Assembly: GCA_934457145.1 (NCBI GenBank)
Contig: CAKSHP010000001.1
Span: 62,001-126,000 of the forward strand
Source of the DNA: an uncultured Clostridia bacterium
GTDB taxonomy: Bacteria > Bacillota > Clostridia > UBA1381 > UMGS1253
Length of the DNA stretch: 64,000 nt
Direction of reading: 5' to 3'
A model generated the notes under the pieces. The model ran no database searches and was not told where the DNA came from. It saw nothing but the letters and a program-made list of their open reading frames with translations. Numbering within the stretch: the first letter of the stretch is position 1; each line of letters opens with the position of its first letter. A program made the translations under genes and the position numbers. Below, one piece after another: positions 1 to 8,960 of this stretch.

Positions 1-2303
1 CCGCCGACAACGATTTTACAATCCGGCAAATTCTTTTTAACAAGCTTTATGGTTTCTTCCATTGCGGGGACCGTTGTTGTCATAAGGGCGCTAAGACCAA
101 CTAAAGAAACGTTGTTTTCTTTTGCAGCTTTTAACACTGTTTCGCTTTTAACGTCTTTTCCCAAATCCAAAACGTCGAAATCATAGTTTTCCAAAAGCGC
201 TTTTACAATGTTTTTGCCTATATCGTGTATATCGCCTCTGACGGTTGCCAAAACAATTTTAAAGCGGTTTTCCTTTTTTGTGCTTTCTGAAAATCCGTTT
301 TCTTTGATAGCGTCAAAAGCCGATTTTGCGGCTTCGGCGCTCATTAAAAGCTGCGGCAAAAACGCCTTTTTTTCTTCAAATGCGCTGCCTATTTCGTTTA
401 GCGCGCTCACTATGCATTTATCGATAATTTCAATCGGATCATGACCGTTTAAAATAAGCTGGCGCGCAAGCGTTTTTGATTCGTCTTTAAGTCCTTTTAA
501 TATTGCGTGGCAAAGCATCTGCTCTGGCGATGCGCTTTCGTTTGTGTTTTTATTTATATCGTCCGGCGCCTGCTTTGATGCATACTCGATATATCCTTTA
601 CACATATCGTCAAGATTTGCAAGCGCGCAAAAACTGTGATACACATCCATCATTTCTTTTGAATGAGGATTCATTATGGCTGCCGAAAGTCCGCAATGCA
701 TTGCAAGCGCAAAAAACGTGCTGTTGATAATATTTCTTTTGGGCAGTCCGAAAGATACGTTTGACACGCCGAGGCTCGTTTTTATGTTGTTTTTTGAAAA
801 ATACTCCAGGCATTTAAGCGTTTCAGATGCAGAAGACGAATCCGAGCTTATCGTCAGCGCAAGGGGATCAACGATAATATCTTTTTTATCTATGCCGTAG
901 GTTTTGGCGGTATCGATTATTTTTTTTGCGATTTCTATTCTGCCTTCGGCGGTTTCGGGAATCCCGCTTTCGTCTAGCGTGAGCGCGATAACTGCTCCGC
1001 CGTATTTTGCGGCAAGCGGAAATATTTTTTCCATAACCTCTTTTTTGCCGTTTACGGAATTGATAAGCGGTTTTCCGTTATAAACGCGAAGCGCTGCCTC
1101 CATTGCCGAAGCGTCGGAGGTGTCGATTTGCAGCGGCAAATCGGAAACCGTTTGCAAAAGTTGTACCGCTGTTTTAAGAGTTTGCTTTTCGTCTATTTCC
1201 GGCAACCCGACGTTTACGTCAAGAATATTTGCCCCTGCCTCCTGTTGGGAAACTCCCTCGCGCAAAATATAGTCATAGTCTTTGTTTCTAAGTGCTTCTT
1301 TAAAGGCCTTCTTTCCCGTTGGGTTTATTCTTTCGCCTATCAGCACACAGCGTTTGCCAAATTCCTTTGCATGCGTGTACGACGAAACAACCGTAATATC
1401 CTTTTTTAAAACGGGTTTAAATTCTATATCTTTTGTTTTATCGCAAAGCTCTTTTATATGCTCGGGCGTTGTGCCGCAGCAGCCGCCGAGAACCGACGCT
1501 CCGAGATTTGCAATTGTCTGCATTGTTTTGGAAAATTCCTTCGGCTCAATGTCATACACTGTTTTGCCGTTTTTAACCGCCGGCAGTCCGGCATTGGGAT
1601 TAACGATAACCGGAACGGACGAGCAGCGTATAAGCTCTTTTACGATACCGAGCATTTTATCCGGCCCGAGCCCGCAGTTTATTCCGATTGCGTCTGCCCT
1701 GAGCCCTTCAAGCAATGCTGCCATAGCGGCAGGCGATGCGCCCGTCATCAGCTTTGCGCTTTCGTCGTAAGTGTTCGTTACAAAAACGGGCAGATCGCTC
1801 TGCTCTTTTGCAGCAATAACGGCAGCCTTTGTTTCATAGCTGTCGTTCATTGTTTCGATTAAAATTAAGTCTGCCCCGTTTTTAACTCCGAGGCTTACAG
1901 TCTGTTTAAAAATGTTTACGGCATCTTCAAACTCCAAATCGCCGAGCGGCTTTAAAAGCTTGCCCGTAGGGCCTATGTCAAGCGCAACATATTTTTCTTT
2001 ATTGCCGAATTCTTCTATTGCCAATTTTGCGTTTTCTATTGCCGATTTAATAATATTTTCAAGCGAGCATTCGCCGCTTTCTTCAAACTTTAAAGAGTTT
2101 GCACCGAAAGTGTTTGCCTTTAGGATATCGCATCCGGCTTTAAGATACTTTAAATGAATATCTTTAACAACCTCCGGCTTTTTAACGTTCCATGTTTCAC
2201 ACATTTCCCCCGGCTTTAAACCGCACTTTTGAAACATTGTTCCGTAGCCACCGTCAAAATAAAGTCTTTTTGATTTTAACTTTTCAAGTATGCCGATATT
2301 CAT
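1..2303 (-). CDS. metH: Cobalamin-dependent methionine synthase, 3' end outside window
   Basis: Transfers the methyl group of 5-methyltetrahydrofolate through cobalamin to homocysteine. I translated the minus strand from the ATG at 2303, preceded by the strong site GGAGGGCTAAAG; about 767 codons are inside the window and no stop is reached. Order of domains: homocysteine S-methyltransferase barrel with zinc ligands Cys210 and Cys275-Cys276 (GINCG and GGCCGTTPEH), pterin-binding barrel with the GERINPTGKKAF motif near residue 330, cobalamin cap helices, then the B12-binding Rossmann domain with GDIHDIGKN (His693 as lower axial ligand). The gene starts 3 bp after the stop of a separate reactivation-domain gene, so this MetH very probably lacks its own C-terminal activation domain; the cut end prevents direct confirmation. 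It is the third gene of a metF operon. Confidence 0.95.
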   Translation of the reverse strand, partial: MNIGILEKLKSKRLYFDGGYGTMFQKCGLKPGEMCETWNVKKPEVVKDIHLKYLKAGCDILKANTFGANSLKFEESGECSLENIIKSAIENAKLAIEEFGNKEKYVALDIGPTGKLLKPLGDLEFEDAVNIFKQTVSLGVKNGADLILIETMNDSYETKAAVIAAKEQSDLPVFVTNTYDESAKLMTGASPAAMAALLEGLRADAIGINCGLGPDKMLGIVKELIRCSSVPVIVNPNAGLPAVKNGKTVYDIEPKEFSKTMQTIANLGASVLGGCCGTTPEHIKELCDKTKDIEFKPVLKKDITVVSSYTHAKEFGKRCVLIGERINPTGKKAFKEALRNKDYDYILREGVSQQEAGANILDVNVGLPEIDEKQTLKTAVQLLQTVSDLPLQIDTSDASAMEAALRVYNGKPLINSVNGKKEVMEKIFPLAAKYGGAVIALTLDESGIPETAEGRIEIAKKIIDTAKTYGIDKKDIIVDPLALTISSDSSSASETLKCLEYFSKNNIKTSLGVSNVSFGLPKRNIINSTFFALAMHCGLSAAIMNPHSKEMMDVYHSFCALANLDDMCKGYIEYASKQAPDDINKNTNESASPEQMLCHAILKGLKDESKTLARQLILNGHDPIEIIDKCIVSALNEIGSAFEEKKAFLPQLLMSAEAAKSAFDAIKENGFSESTKKENRFKIVLATVRGDIHDIGKNIVKALLENYDFDVLDLGKDVKSETVLKAAKENNVSLVGLSALMTTTVPAMEETIKLVKKNLPDCKIVVG

Positions 2304-2305
2304 CT

Positions 2306-2989
2306 TTAGCCCTCCGTAACTTTAAATTCGCAGTCTGTGTTTTGGCATATATCGCAGCCGTGTTTTGTGCAGGATTTTTTTGTTTTTGTAACTCCTATAA
2401 CAGCGCTTACCGATTTGCTCGGAGTCATAAGAAGGCTGTCGGTTAAGCTGAGGCCGATTTTTCTGGGACAGTCCAAAACATTAAAAATGTTTTTTTGCGC
2501 ATCTAAGGCAAAGTCGCCGTAACCGGGAGAAAACCTCGGCGCAAGATAATTGTTTTCATTTTCTGCCGATTTTTTAAATTCTGCGCACAATAAGTCGCAC
2601 CAGCCCTCAATTGCCGCCGCTCCCGCAGATTGCATCGCAAGCGCGTAAACCGGCGAAATAAGCGAATATTTAAATATAAGCCTGTCAACCGCGGCGCCCG
2701 CAGTTGCGGCAAAAAGTATAACTTCAAAGCAGCCGTCAAGGTTTTTTAAAAGCGCTTTGGAAGAAGTTTTCATAAAGCCTAAATCAATTATGCCGTTATC
2801 GTCGCGCGATATTTTAAAAACATCGTAACACGCTCTGTACTCAGCTGCGCAGCAAACATCTTCTATGCATTTTTTTGTTATTTTTTTAATATCTTCCGAC
2901 GGCTCCGACGAGCCTAAACCCATATAGCGGAAAACTTCTTTTTTGTCTATTTTAACCTCGTCTTTTTTTGCATACAGCGTTTTAATCAT
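2306..2989 (-). CDS. Stand-alone MetH reactivation-domain protein
   Basis: 227-aa protein matching the vitamin B12-dependent methionine synthase activation domain, which in E. coli is the C-terminus of MetH and remethylates oxidised cob(II)alamin with SAM and flavodoxin. The SAM-binding signature is visible as Arg152 and PGYGD (155-159), followed by the LSLTDSLLMTPSKS segment typical of the family. A short cysteine-rich tail (Cys207, 212, 215, 220) could bind a metal or an Fe-S cluster; its role is unknown to me. It overlaps metF by 8 bp and ends 3 bp before metH, which fits translational coupling of a split methionine synthase, as known from Thermotoga and other Firmicutes. Confidence 0.85.
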   Translation of the reverse strand: MIKTLYAKKDEVKIDKKEVFRYMGLGSSEPSEDIKKITKKCIEDVCCAAEYRACYDVFKISRDDNGIIDLGFMKTSSKALLKNLDGCFEVILFAATAGAAVDRLIFKYSLISPVYALAMQSAGAAAIEGWCDLLCAEFKKSAENENNYLAPRFSPGYGDFALDAQKNIFNVLDCPRKIGLSLTDSLLMTPSKSVSAVIGVTKTKKSCTKHGCDICQNTDCEFKVTEG

Positions 2990-3875
2990 TCAAATCTTCC
3001 CTTTTAGGTATAATGTCTGATAAATTGTCCTGTATTTTTTTTGCAACCTCGGGTTTATTCATTGAATAAACATGCACGGCGTTTACTCCGTTTGCCAAAA
3101 GGTCTATAATCTGCTCGGTTGCATAAGCGATGCCTGCCTGTTTCATAGCGTCGGGATTATCTGAAAAGCGGTCGACTATCGATTTAAACCGCTGCGGCAG
3201 ATATGTTCCCGAAAGCTCGCATATTCTTTTTATCTGCTTTCCGTTTGTTACGGGCATTATTCCCGCAACAACGGGAACCGTGATATTTGCTTCTCTTATT
3301 TTGTATAAAAATCTGTAGAGTATGTTATTGTCAAAAAACATCTGAGTTGTTAAAAAGTCGCATCCCATGTCAACCTTTTCTTTAAGATATTTTATATCGT
3401 CGGAAACGTTTTTCGATTCAACATGGCTTTCCGGATAACATGCGGCGCCTATGCAGAAATCGCCGTTTGATTTTATATCGTAAATAAGCTGTGAGGCATA
3501 TTTATATTCCGAATTTGTTTTAACGGGCGCGTCTTTCGGTATATCGCCGCGCAGCGCCAGTATATTTTCAATACCGTTGTCATTAAGCTCTTTAAGCTGG
3601 TTTTTGATTTTTTCTTTTGACGACGATAAACATGTGAGATGTGCAAGCGCAGTGACGTTATAGTTTTTTATAATGTCTGCGGCAATTGAAAAGGTATATT
3701 TGCTCGTGCCGCCGCCGGCTCCGTAGGTAACGCTCATATAGTCGGGCTTTAAAGCGGCAATTTCTTTTGCCCGCTCTGACACGCTTTCATAAGTATCGCT
3801 GCTTTTCGGAGGAAACACTTCAAAAGACAGCGTTGGTTTTTTTAAAGCAAATAAATCCGATAATTTCATTCGCAT
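2982..3875 (-). CDS. metF: Methylenetetrahydrofolate reductase
   Basis: 297-aa flavoprotein reducing 5,10-methylene-THF to 5-methyl-THF, the methyl donor used by the downstream MetH. The N-terminal LSFEVFPPKS signature, the SVTYGAGGG segment and the LTCLSSSKEKI region are all present and the length is the usual bacterial one. First gene of metF / activation protein / metH; its stop overlaps the next start. The start at 3875 follows AAGGA closely (4 nt); an alternative ATG lies 6 nt downstream and gives a longer, equally plausible spacing. A consensus promoter lies directly upstream and the leader is too short to hold a SAM or cobalamin riboswitch. Confidence 0.95.
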   Translation of the reverse strand: MRMKLSDLFALKKPTLSFEVFPPKSSDTYESVSERAKEIAALKPDYMSVTYGAGGGTSKYTFSIAADIIKNYNVTALAHLTCLSSSKEKIKNQLKELNDNGIENILALRGDIPKDAPVKTNSEYKYASQLIYDIKSNGDFCIGAACYPESHVESKNVSDDIKYLKEKVDMGCDFLTTQMFFDNNILYRFLYKIREANITVPVVAGIMPVTNGKQIKRICELSGTYLPQRFKSIVDRFSDNPDAMKQAGIAYATEQIIDLLANGVNAVHVYSMNKPEVAKKIQDNLSDIIPKREDLND

Positions 3876-3899
3876 TCAGTCCTTTTTTGTTTTTTATTA

Positions 3900-3928
3900 A
3901 TTATATAATTGTTTTAAAAAAATGTCAA
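3900..3928 (-). promoter_or_regulatory. Sigma-A promoter of metF operon
   Basis: On the minus strand TTGACA (3928-3923), a 17-bp spacer and TATAAT (3905-3900): a perfect consensus. The leader to the metF start is only about 20 nt. Confidence 0.8.
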
Positions 3929-3992
3929 TCAAATACCGTTTTTGAGCAGTATTTATTAAATGCTTTGCAATTTATAAGCAAATTCACCGACT

Positions 3993-4030
3993 AAAAAACT
4001 CCTTAAGCTGCTTTGCCTAAAGAGTTTTTT
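3993..4030 (-). terminator. Terminator after Rrf2 gene
   Basis: Arms AAAAAACTC (3993-4001) and GAGTTTTTT (4022-4030) with partly paired inner bases (CTTAAG / CTAAA), four bases past the Rrf2 stop. The A/T-flanked stem could work in both directions. Confidence 0.7.
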
Positions 4031-4033
4031 TAT

Positions 4034-4471
4034 TTAGATGATATAATTGTTTGATGACATGGCGCGGCTGTTATCCAAAATGTCCTGTAAGGTTATGGAG
4101 CTTAAATAATCGTTTATAACCTTGTCTAATCCTTTCCAGACATACAGCGTTTCGCATTCGCCGCTTCTCTGGCACAGATTCGGCTCGTTTTCAAGGCATG
4201 AAACAGAATGAAGGCTTCCCTCCGTTGCCGTTAAAATATCTGCAACAGTGTATTTATCGGGCGATTTCGAAAGCTTGTATCCCCCTTGAAAACCCCGGCT
4301 TGTTAATAAAAAGTCCGAGCGGTTTAAAACCGGAATTATCTGTTCTAAGTATTTTTTTGAAATATTCTGGCGTTTTGCAACGTCTTTAAGCGCAGTGTAG
4401 CCGTTTTGAGAGTGCTGCGCCAGATCAAGCATAAGCCGAAGAGCATATCTGCCTTTTGTTGAAATTTTCAT
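4034..4471 (-). CDS. Rrf2-family regulator with IscR-like cysteine triad
   Basis: 145-aa winged-helix regulator beginning MKISTKGRYALRLMLDLA, the standard Rrf2 opening. Cys92, Cys100 and Cys106 sit where IscR and NsrR hold their [2Fe-2S] or [4Fe-4S] cluster, so sensing of Fe-S status, oxygen or NO is likely. I place the start at the second of two tandem ATGs (4471), because the GAGGTGG ribosome site covers the upstream GTG that would open a longer frame. No cysteine desulfurase or scaffold gene follows, so the target is not visible here. It has its own promoter and terminator and is transcribed towards metF. Confidence 0.88.
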   Translation of the reverse strand: MKISTKGRYALRLMLDLAQHSQNGYTALKDVAKRQNISKKYLEQIIPVLNRSDFLLTSRGFQGGYKLSKSPDKYTVADILTATEGSLHSVSCLENEPNLCQRSGECETLYVWKGLDKVINDYLSSITLQDILDNSRAMSSNNYII

Positions 4472-4495
4472 CATTACCACCTCAATCTATATTCT

Positions 4496-4524
4496 ATAAT
4501 ACCATAGATTAAGTAGGTTTTCAA
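4496..4524 (-). promoter_or_regulatory. Promoter of Rrf2 gene
   Basis: TTGAAA (4524-4519), 17-bp spacer, TATTAT (4501-4496) on the minus strand, a few bases upstream of the ribosome site. Confidence 0.65.
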
Positions 4525-4540
4525 GAAAAAACTTAAAATT

Positions 4541-5821
4541 TTACCAATTTTGTTTCACTTTTATTTTGCAAATCACATTTTTCATGTATATTGATAAAAT
4601 AACGCAGATTATAAACGCTATAAGCGAGAGAAGCTGCTGAGCATAAATATGTATTCCGAAAATCATGTTTTGGGCGTTTTGGATATTCGTTAAAATAACG
4701 CCGCCGACAATGGAGGCAAAAAACGAAGCAAATCCGCCTATTGCATATTTTATGCCGATTGCGCCCGCTCTTTCGCAGGGCTTTACATAGTCAAAGGCGA
4801 TATTCATAAGTCCGCTGTTTATTCCCGCCATTGCAACAGCATATATGCAATAGTATATCGCAAACATCACCTTGCCGTTTTCGGGAACCGTAAACACATT
4901 TATTAAAAACGAAACTGCCGCAATCCAAAAACAGATAAATAACATATTTGCCCATGAATGCGTGTCGGCATATTTGCCGAAAAACCTTGAAAACGCAACT
5001 CTTGCAACCGAATACATAATGCTTAAAATCGAAACATACTGCAAAGAAAAACCAAGCTCGTTGATTTTGTAAATGCCGTAAAACGAAACGGCAATTCCGG
5101 TTGTGCAGTGCCACAGCACGTCAACTGTAATGAGTTTCATTAAGGCTTTGTTTGAAAACGTGTTTTTTAAATGAGTCTTAAAGCTTTCTTTTTGCACCGT
5201 TTCATCAGTTTCGGGAGCGTCTTTAATTATAACGAGGGATACCGTGTGCAAAACGGTCAGCACAAAAATCGTTATGCCGCATATCATAAAGCTGATATTT
5301 TCTTTCCCGAGCGCATTATAATAATCCGAAACAGTTCCCATAACAAATGAAAACGCCATACCGCCGACAAGAGAAACGATTTCTTTGTTTGCAGAAAATC
5401 TTCCGCGCGATTTATCGGGCATAAGCGACATAAGCCATGAAAATTTATAAGGAAACACGATTTGCGATATGAAATGTCCGCCCAAAAAGAACACCACAAA
5501 AAGCACAAACTTTACGCCGGGCGCTATGTCAAACACCGGCACAAGATATAAAAGCACAAACATCAGCTGATTTATAATATGCAAAATTGTGACAAACTTT
5601 TTTAAACCCCTTGTTTTATTTACGAACACGGAAAACATCTGCGCCACAAAGGCAAGCGAGGCAAGCTGCGTTATAATGCCGGTTGCCGCGTCGTTAACGC
5701 CGCTCTTTGTTAAAAGCGCAGCCAAAAAAGAATCGGTCACCAGAATTGAAATAAAATATTCCAAAGCCGCTTCTATTATATATGAAATTCTGCTTTTTTT
5801 ATAAATAGAATAATCAATCAT
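4541..5821 (-). CDS. Major facilitator superfamily permease
   Basis: 426-aa polytopic membrane protein with about twelve hydrophobic segments in two halves separated by a charged loop near residues 200-220 (DAPETDETVQKESFKTH). The cytoplasmic loop RGRFSANKE after the fifth segment resembles MFS loop motifs. Substrate cannot be read from sequence; the fold is of the drug/sugar antiporter type. Monocistronic, ending 60 bp before the Rrf2 start and divergent from the glycosyltransferase cluster. Confidence 0.8.
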   Translation of the reverse strand: MIDYSIYKKSRISYIIEAALEYFISILVTDSFLAALLTKSGVNDAATGIITQLASLAFVAQMFSVFVNKTRGLKKFVTILHIINQLMFVLLYLVPVFDIAPGVKFVLFVVFFLGGHFISQIVFPYKFSWLMSLMPDKSRGRFSANKEIVSLVGGMAFSFVMGTVSDYYNALGKENISFMICGITIFVLTVLHTVSLVIIKDAPETDETVQKESFKTHLKNTFSNKALMKLITVDVLWHCTTGIAVSFYGIYKINELGFSLQYVSILSIMYSVARVAFSRFFGKYADTHSWANMLFICFWIAAVSFLINVFTVPENGKVMFAIYYCIYAVAMAGINSGLMNIAFDYVKPCERAGAIGIKYAIGGFASFFASIVGGVILTNIQNAQNMIFGIHIYAQQLLSLIAFIICVILSIYMKNVICKIKVKQNW

Positions 5822-5943
5822 TAAAACAAACCCCTGTTTCTGTTAATATAAACACTAATATTATACACAACCAATTAAAAATGTCAATACAATTTCTTAC
5901 GAAAAATTTTCGCAGAGGCTGTTTTTTTGCGTTTTTAATTTTC

Positions 5944-5972
5944 TTGACAATAGTTATATAAATTGGTATAAT
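5944..5972 (+). promoter_or_regulatory. Promoter of the glycosyltransferase cluster
   Basis: TTGACA (5944-5949), 17-bp spacer, TATAAT (5967-5972): perfect sigma-A consensus, about 30 bp upstream of the first gene's GGAAGGAAAG ribosome site. Confidence 0.85.
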
Positions 5973-6010
5973 TTTAATGTAATTTATGTGAGTGCGGGAA
6001 GGAAAGACAT

Positions 6011-7543
6011 ATGGAAAAATTTAAGAAAATTTGTTTAAAATCAATTGATATACTTGCGGCGGCGGTGTTTGCGTTAATTTTTTTACTGGTGTTTTTTACT
6101 CCCGGGAAAATTATCTTTGCGTGCAAACGCTTGCTTCCGATGAAAAATACAGTGCTTTTGCTTATATTTTTGATATTTATGATTGTAATAAAGCTTGCGT
6201 TTGAAAATAAACATCTTAAAAAGATAAATTTCGATAAAATTGCCGGATTTATTTTTATATTTTCATTTTTCTTATCGCTCTACATTTCATATAACATATT
6301 TTTTGAAACAGGCTGGGACTCGGGCAGCGCAATTATTCCGGCGGCGCGTTTTTTAGCCGCGGGCGACAAAAGCATTTTGCTTGCGGATTATTTTTCGCAC
6401 TATCCGAATAACTCGCTTTTAATTTTGATTTATTCTTATATTTTGAAATTTAACGGCAATTTCGGAATTTTTAATGCTGATATGCAGCTTATGTCGATAG
6501 TTTTTATAAACGTGCTGATTTCGTCGCTTGCGTGTCTTATGACATATAAAATTTCAAAAAAGCTCTTTGATAACAGGGCAGCGTTTTTTATATATCTGCA
6601 AACGATTTTTCTGGTTAATTTCTCCGGCTGGAACGTTATATGCTATTCCGACAGCTTTTCTTTGATTTTTCCCGTGCTTATCGCATATATCTACATATGT
6701 TCTTCATTTAAACCGCTTGCAAAGTGTATGCTTATTTGCATAACAGGCTGCTTTGGATATATGATAAAGCCGCAAAATATAATTATTGTTATTGCAATTA
6801 TAATTATAAGCGCAATTTGCAGTGTAAGAAAGAAAAATATTTATAAAATAATAAAAATATCGGTTCCGTGCGCAGCAGCTTCGGCAGCTGTGTTTATAAC
6901 TATGGCGCTTGTGTTTGCCCATGCGGGTTTTCAAAACGACAAAAACAAAAAAATAGGCATGACGCATTTTTACATGATGGGGCTTAACCAAAGCACCATG
7001 GGCGGCTATAACTCGGAAGACGCCGAGGCATCGTTTGCATGCAAAAATCAAAACGAAAGAAAACAGTTTAATATAAAAGCCTCAAAAGAACGCCTTAAAA
7101 ATATGGGCGGAGTAGGGTATGCAAAGCTTGTTTTCAAAAAAACGCTCACAAATTATTCCGACGGACTCTTTGCATGGGGCATGGAGGGGCAGTTTTTTAT
7201 GAAAACCACAGAAAATAAAAACCTTATTGCCGCGCCGTATTTAAAAAATGTCTACTACACAAACGGCTCGCTGTTTAACCGGTATGCGCTTTTTGAGCAG
7301 TTTATCTGGACGGGCATTATAGCTTTAATTTTTTTGTTTTTACTGCTCAGGTTAAAAAAGCGCGAAGAAAACAGATATATAAGCGTTTTAATTCTTGCGG
7401 TCTTGGGGCTTACGCTATTTCAGATTCTTTTTGAGGCAAGAGCAAGATACCTTTATTCATATGTGCCGATATATGCAATTCTTGCATGCGGCGCAGTAAA
7501 AGCCGTTTTGGACGGCAAGTTTAAAAGGAGGATAAAAAAATGA
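6011..7543 (+). CDS. Multi-pass membrane glycosyltransferase (GT-C fold)
   Basis: 510-aa protein with an N-terminal transmembrane segment, many further hydrophobic helices and one large hydrophilic loop (about residues 310-420). An acidic motif ETGWDSGSAI after an early helix (about residues 100-110) is placed like the catalytic aspartate of polyprenyl-phosphate-dependent GT-C enzymes (PMT/ArnT type). It should transfer a sugar from a lipid carrier outside the membrane. The ATGA overlap with the GT2 gene and the GtrA gene behind it form the classic set of lipid-sugar synthase, flippase and transferase. Acceptor unknown (wall polymer, teichoic acid or protein). Confidence 0.72.
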   Translation: MEKFKKICLKSIDILAAAVFALIFLLVFFTPGKIIFACKRLLPMKNTVLLLIFLIFMIVIKLAFENKHLKKINFDKIAGFIFIFSFFLSLYISYNIFFETGWDSGSAIIPAARFLAAGDKSILLADYFSHYPNNSLLILIYSYILKFNGNFGIFNADMQLMSIVFINVLISSLACLMTYKISKKLFDNRAAFFIYLQTIFLVNFSGWNVICYSDSFSLIFPVLIAYIYICSSFKPLAKCMLICITGCFGYMIKPQNIIIVIAIIIISAICSVRKKNIYKIIKISVPCAAASAAVFITMALVFAHAGFQNDKNKKIGMTHFYMMGLNQSTMGGYNSEDAEASFACKNQNERKQFNIKASKERLKNMGGVGYAKLVFKKTLTNYSDGLFAWGMEGQFFMKTTENKNLIAAPYLKNVYYTNGSLFNRYALFEQFIWTGIIALIFLFLLLRLKKREENRYISVLILAVLGLTLFQILFEARARYLYSYVPIYAILACGAVKAVLDGKFKRRIKK

Positions 7544-8508
7544 ACAATCCCGTTTTGTATATTGTTATACCGTGTTATAACGAAGAAGCCGTGCTTCCCG
7601 TTACGGCTCCGCTGTTTTTAAAAAAGCTTGAAGAGCTTGCAGGTCTTAATCTTATAAGCGATAAAAGCAAGATATTGTTTGTAAACGACGGTTCAACCGA
7701 TTCAACCTGGGAAATTATAAAAACGCTTGCAAAAAAGGACTGCCGTTTTATGGGAATTTCGCAAAGCAGAAACCGCGGCCATCAGAGCAGCCTTCTTGCG
7801 GGGCTTATGGAGGCAAAGGATAAATGCGACATAACAATTTCCATCGATTGTGACGGTCAGGACGATTTAAATGCCATGAATGAAATGGTTAAAAAATACC
7901 TGTCGGGCTGCGAAATTGTGTACGGTGTTAGAAACAGCAGAAAAACGGATTCTTTCTTTAAAAGAACAACGGCGCAGGGATTTTACTCTTTTATGAATTT
8001 TCTCGGCGCAAAAACAGTTTTTAACCATGCCGACTACAGATTAATGTCGAGCCGGGCGCTTTTTGAGCTTGCAAACTATAAAGAGGTCAACCTGTTTTTA
8101 AGAGGCGTTGTGCCGCTTCTGGGATTTAAAACCGATATTGTTTATTATTCGAGAGAAAAAAGAATTGCCGGCGAAAGCCACTATCCTCTTTCAAAAATGC
8201 TTTCTCTTGCAGCCGACGGAATTACTAGCCTAAGCATAAAGCCGATAAAGCTTATTGCCGCAGTCGGTTTTGTAATATCTGTTTTAAGCTTTATAGGGAT
8301 TTTCTGGTCGGTTATTGTTGCGCTTTCGGGAGAGTCGGTTTCAGGCTGGGCCAGCATTGTGTGCATAGTGTGCTTTATGGGCGGAATACAGCTTGTCAGT
8401 CTCGGAATTATAGGCGAATACATCGGAAAAATATATCTTGAAACCAAAAACCGCCCGAGATATATCATAAGCGAAAGGACAGAAGATGAAAATTTCAAAG
8501 ATAATTAA
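7540..8508 (+). CDS. GT2 polyprenyl-phosphate glycosyltransferase (GtrB/DPM1-like)
   Basis: 322-aa enzyme with an N-terminal GT-A domain: VIPCYNEE at the start, FVNDGSTDST (about residues 50-60), the DCDGQDD metal-binding motif near 105-111, then two C-terminal membrane helices (about 235-300) as in GtrB and DPM1. It loads a sugar from a nucleotide donor onto undecaprenyl phosphate on the cytoplasmic face. It overlaps the upstream transferase by 4 bp and the downstream GtrA gene by 23 bp, so the three are translated together. Confidence 0.9.
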   Translation: MNNPVLYIVIPCYNEEAVLPVTAPLFLKKLEELAGLNLISDKSKILFVNDGSTDSTWEIIKTLAKKDCRFMGISQSRNRGHQSSLLAGLMEAKDKCDITISIDCDGQDDLNAMNEMVKKYLSGCEIVYGVRNSRKTDSFFKRTTAQGFYSFMNFLGAKTVFNHADYRLMSSRALFELANYKEVNLFLRGVVPLLGFKTDIVYYSREKRIAGESHYPLSKMLSLAADGITSLSIKPIKLIAAVGFVISVLSFIGIFWSVIVALSGESVSGWASIVCIVCFMGGIQLVSLGIIGEYIGKIYLETKNRPRYIISERTEDENFKDN

Positions 8509-8896
8509 CAGCGAGTTTTTAAAATTTATAGGAGTCGGAGTTATAAACACAGTTGCCGGAATGAGCATAATGTTTGTTTTTTATAATATTTTTCATTTCG
8601 GATATTGGATAAGCTCTGCTTCAAACTATATTTTCGGAAGCATTATAAGCTATTTTTTAAACAGAAAATTCACTTTTAAAAACGAAAACAAAATATCAAA
8701 AACAGCCGTCCGTTTTGTTATAAGCACTGTAGTGTTGTATTTTGTGTCGTATTCGGTTGCAAAACCGGCAGTGGCTTATATTCTTTCGCCGTTCGGCGAG
8801 AAAATCAAAACGAACGCCGCGCTTTTGGCAGGCGCCGTAATTTTCACGCTTTTAAACTTTTTCAGTCAGAAATTTTTTGTGTTTTATAAAAAATAA
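8486..8896 (+). CDS. GtrA-family membrane protein, putative lipid-linked sugar flippase
   Basis: 136-aa protein with four predicted membrane helices and the GtrA hallmarks: FLKFIGVGVINT near the start and YFLNRKFTFKN after the second helix. GtrA proteins are thought to flip polyprenyl-phosphate-linked sugar. The start follows GAAAGGACAGAAG. Its overlap with the GT2 gene and the GT-C enzyme upstream support one surface-glycosylation pathway. Confidence 0.88.
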   Translation: MKISKIINSEFLKFIGVGVINTVAGMSIMFVFYNIFHFGYWISSASNYIFGSIISYFLNRKFTFKNENKISKTAVRFVISTVVLYFVSYSVAKPAVAYILSPFGEKIKTNAALLAGAVIFTLLNFFSQKFFVFYKK

Positions 8897-8960
8897 AAAC
8901 GTTTGAAAACCTTAAAAATGCGGCATACTAAATAAAACTTTTATTTGGCGGTGAACGCAT

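Noticed and set aside
1282..1770. 162-codon plus-strand frame opposite metH
   Set aside because: metH is clearly coding on the other strand with all its motifs; this is a shadow frame.
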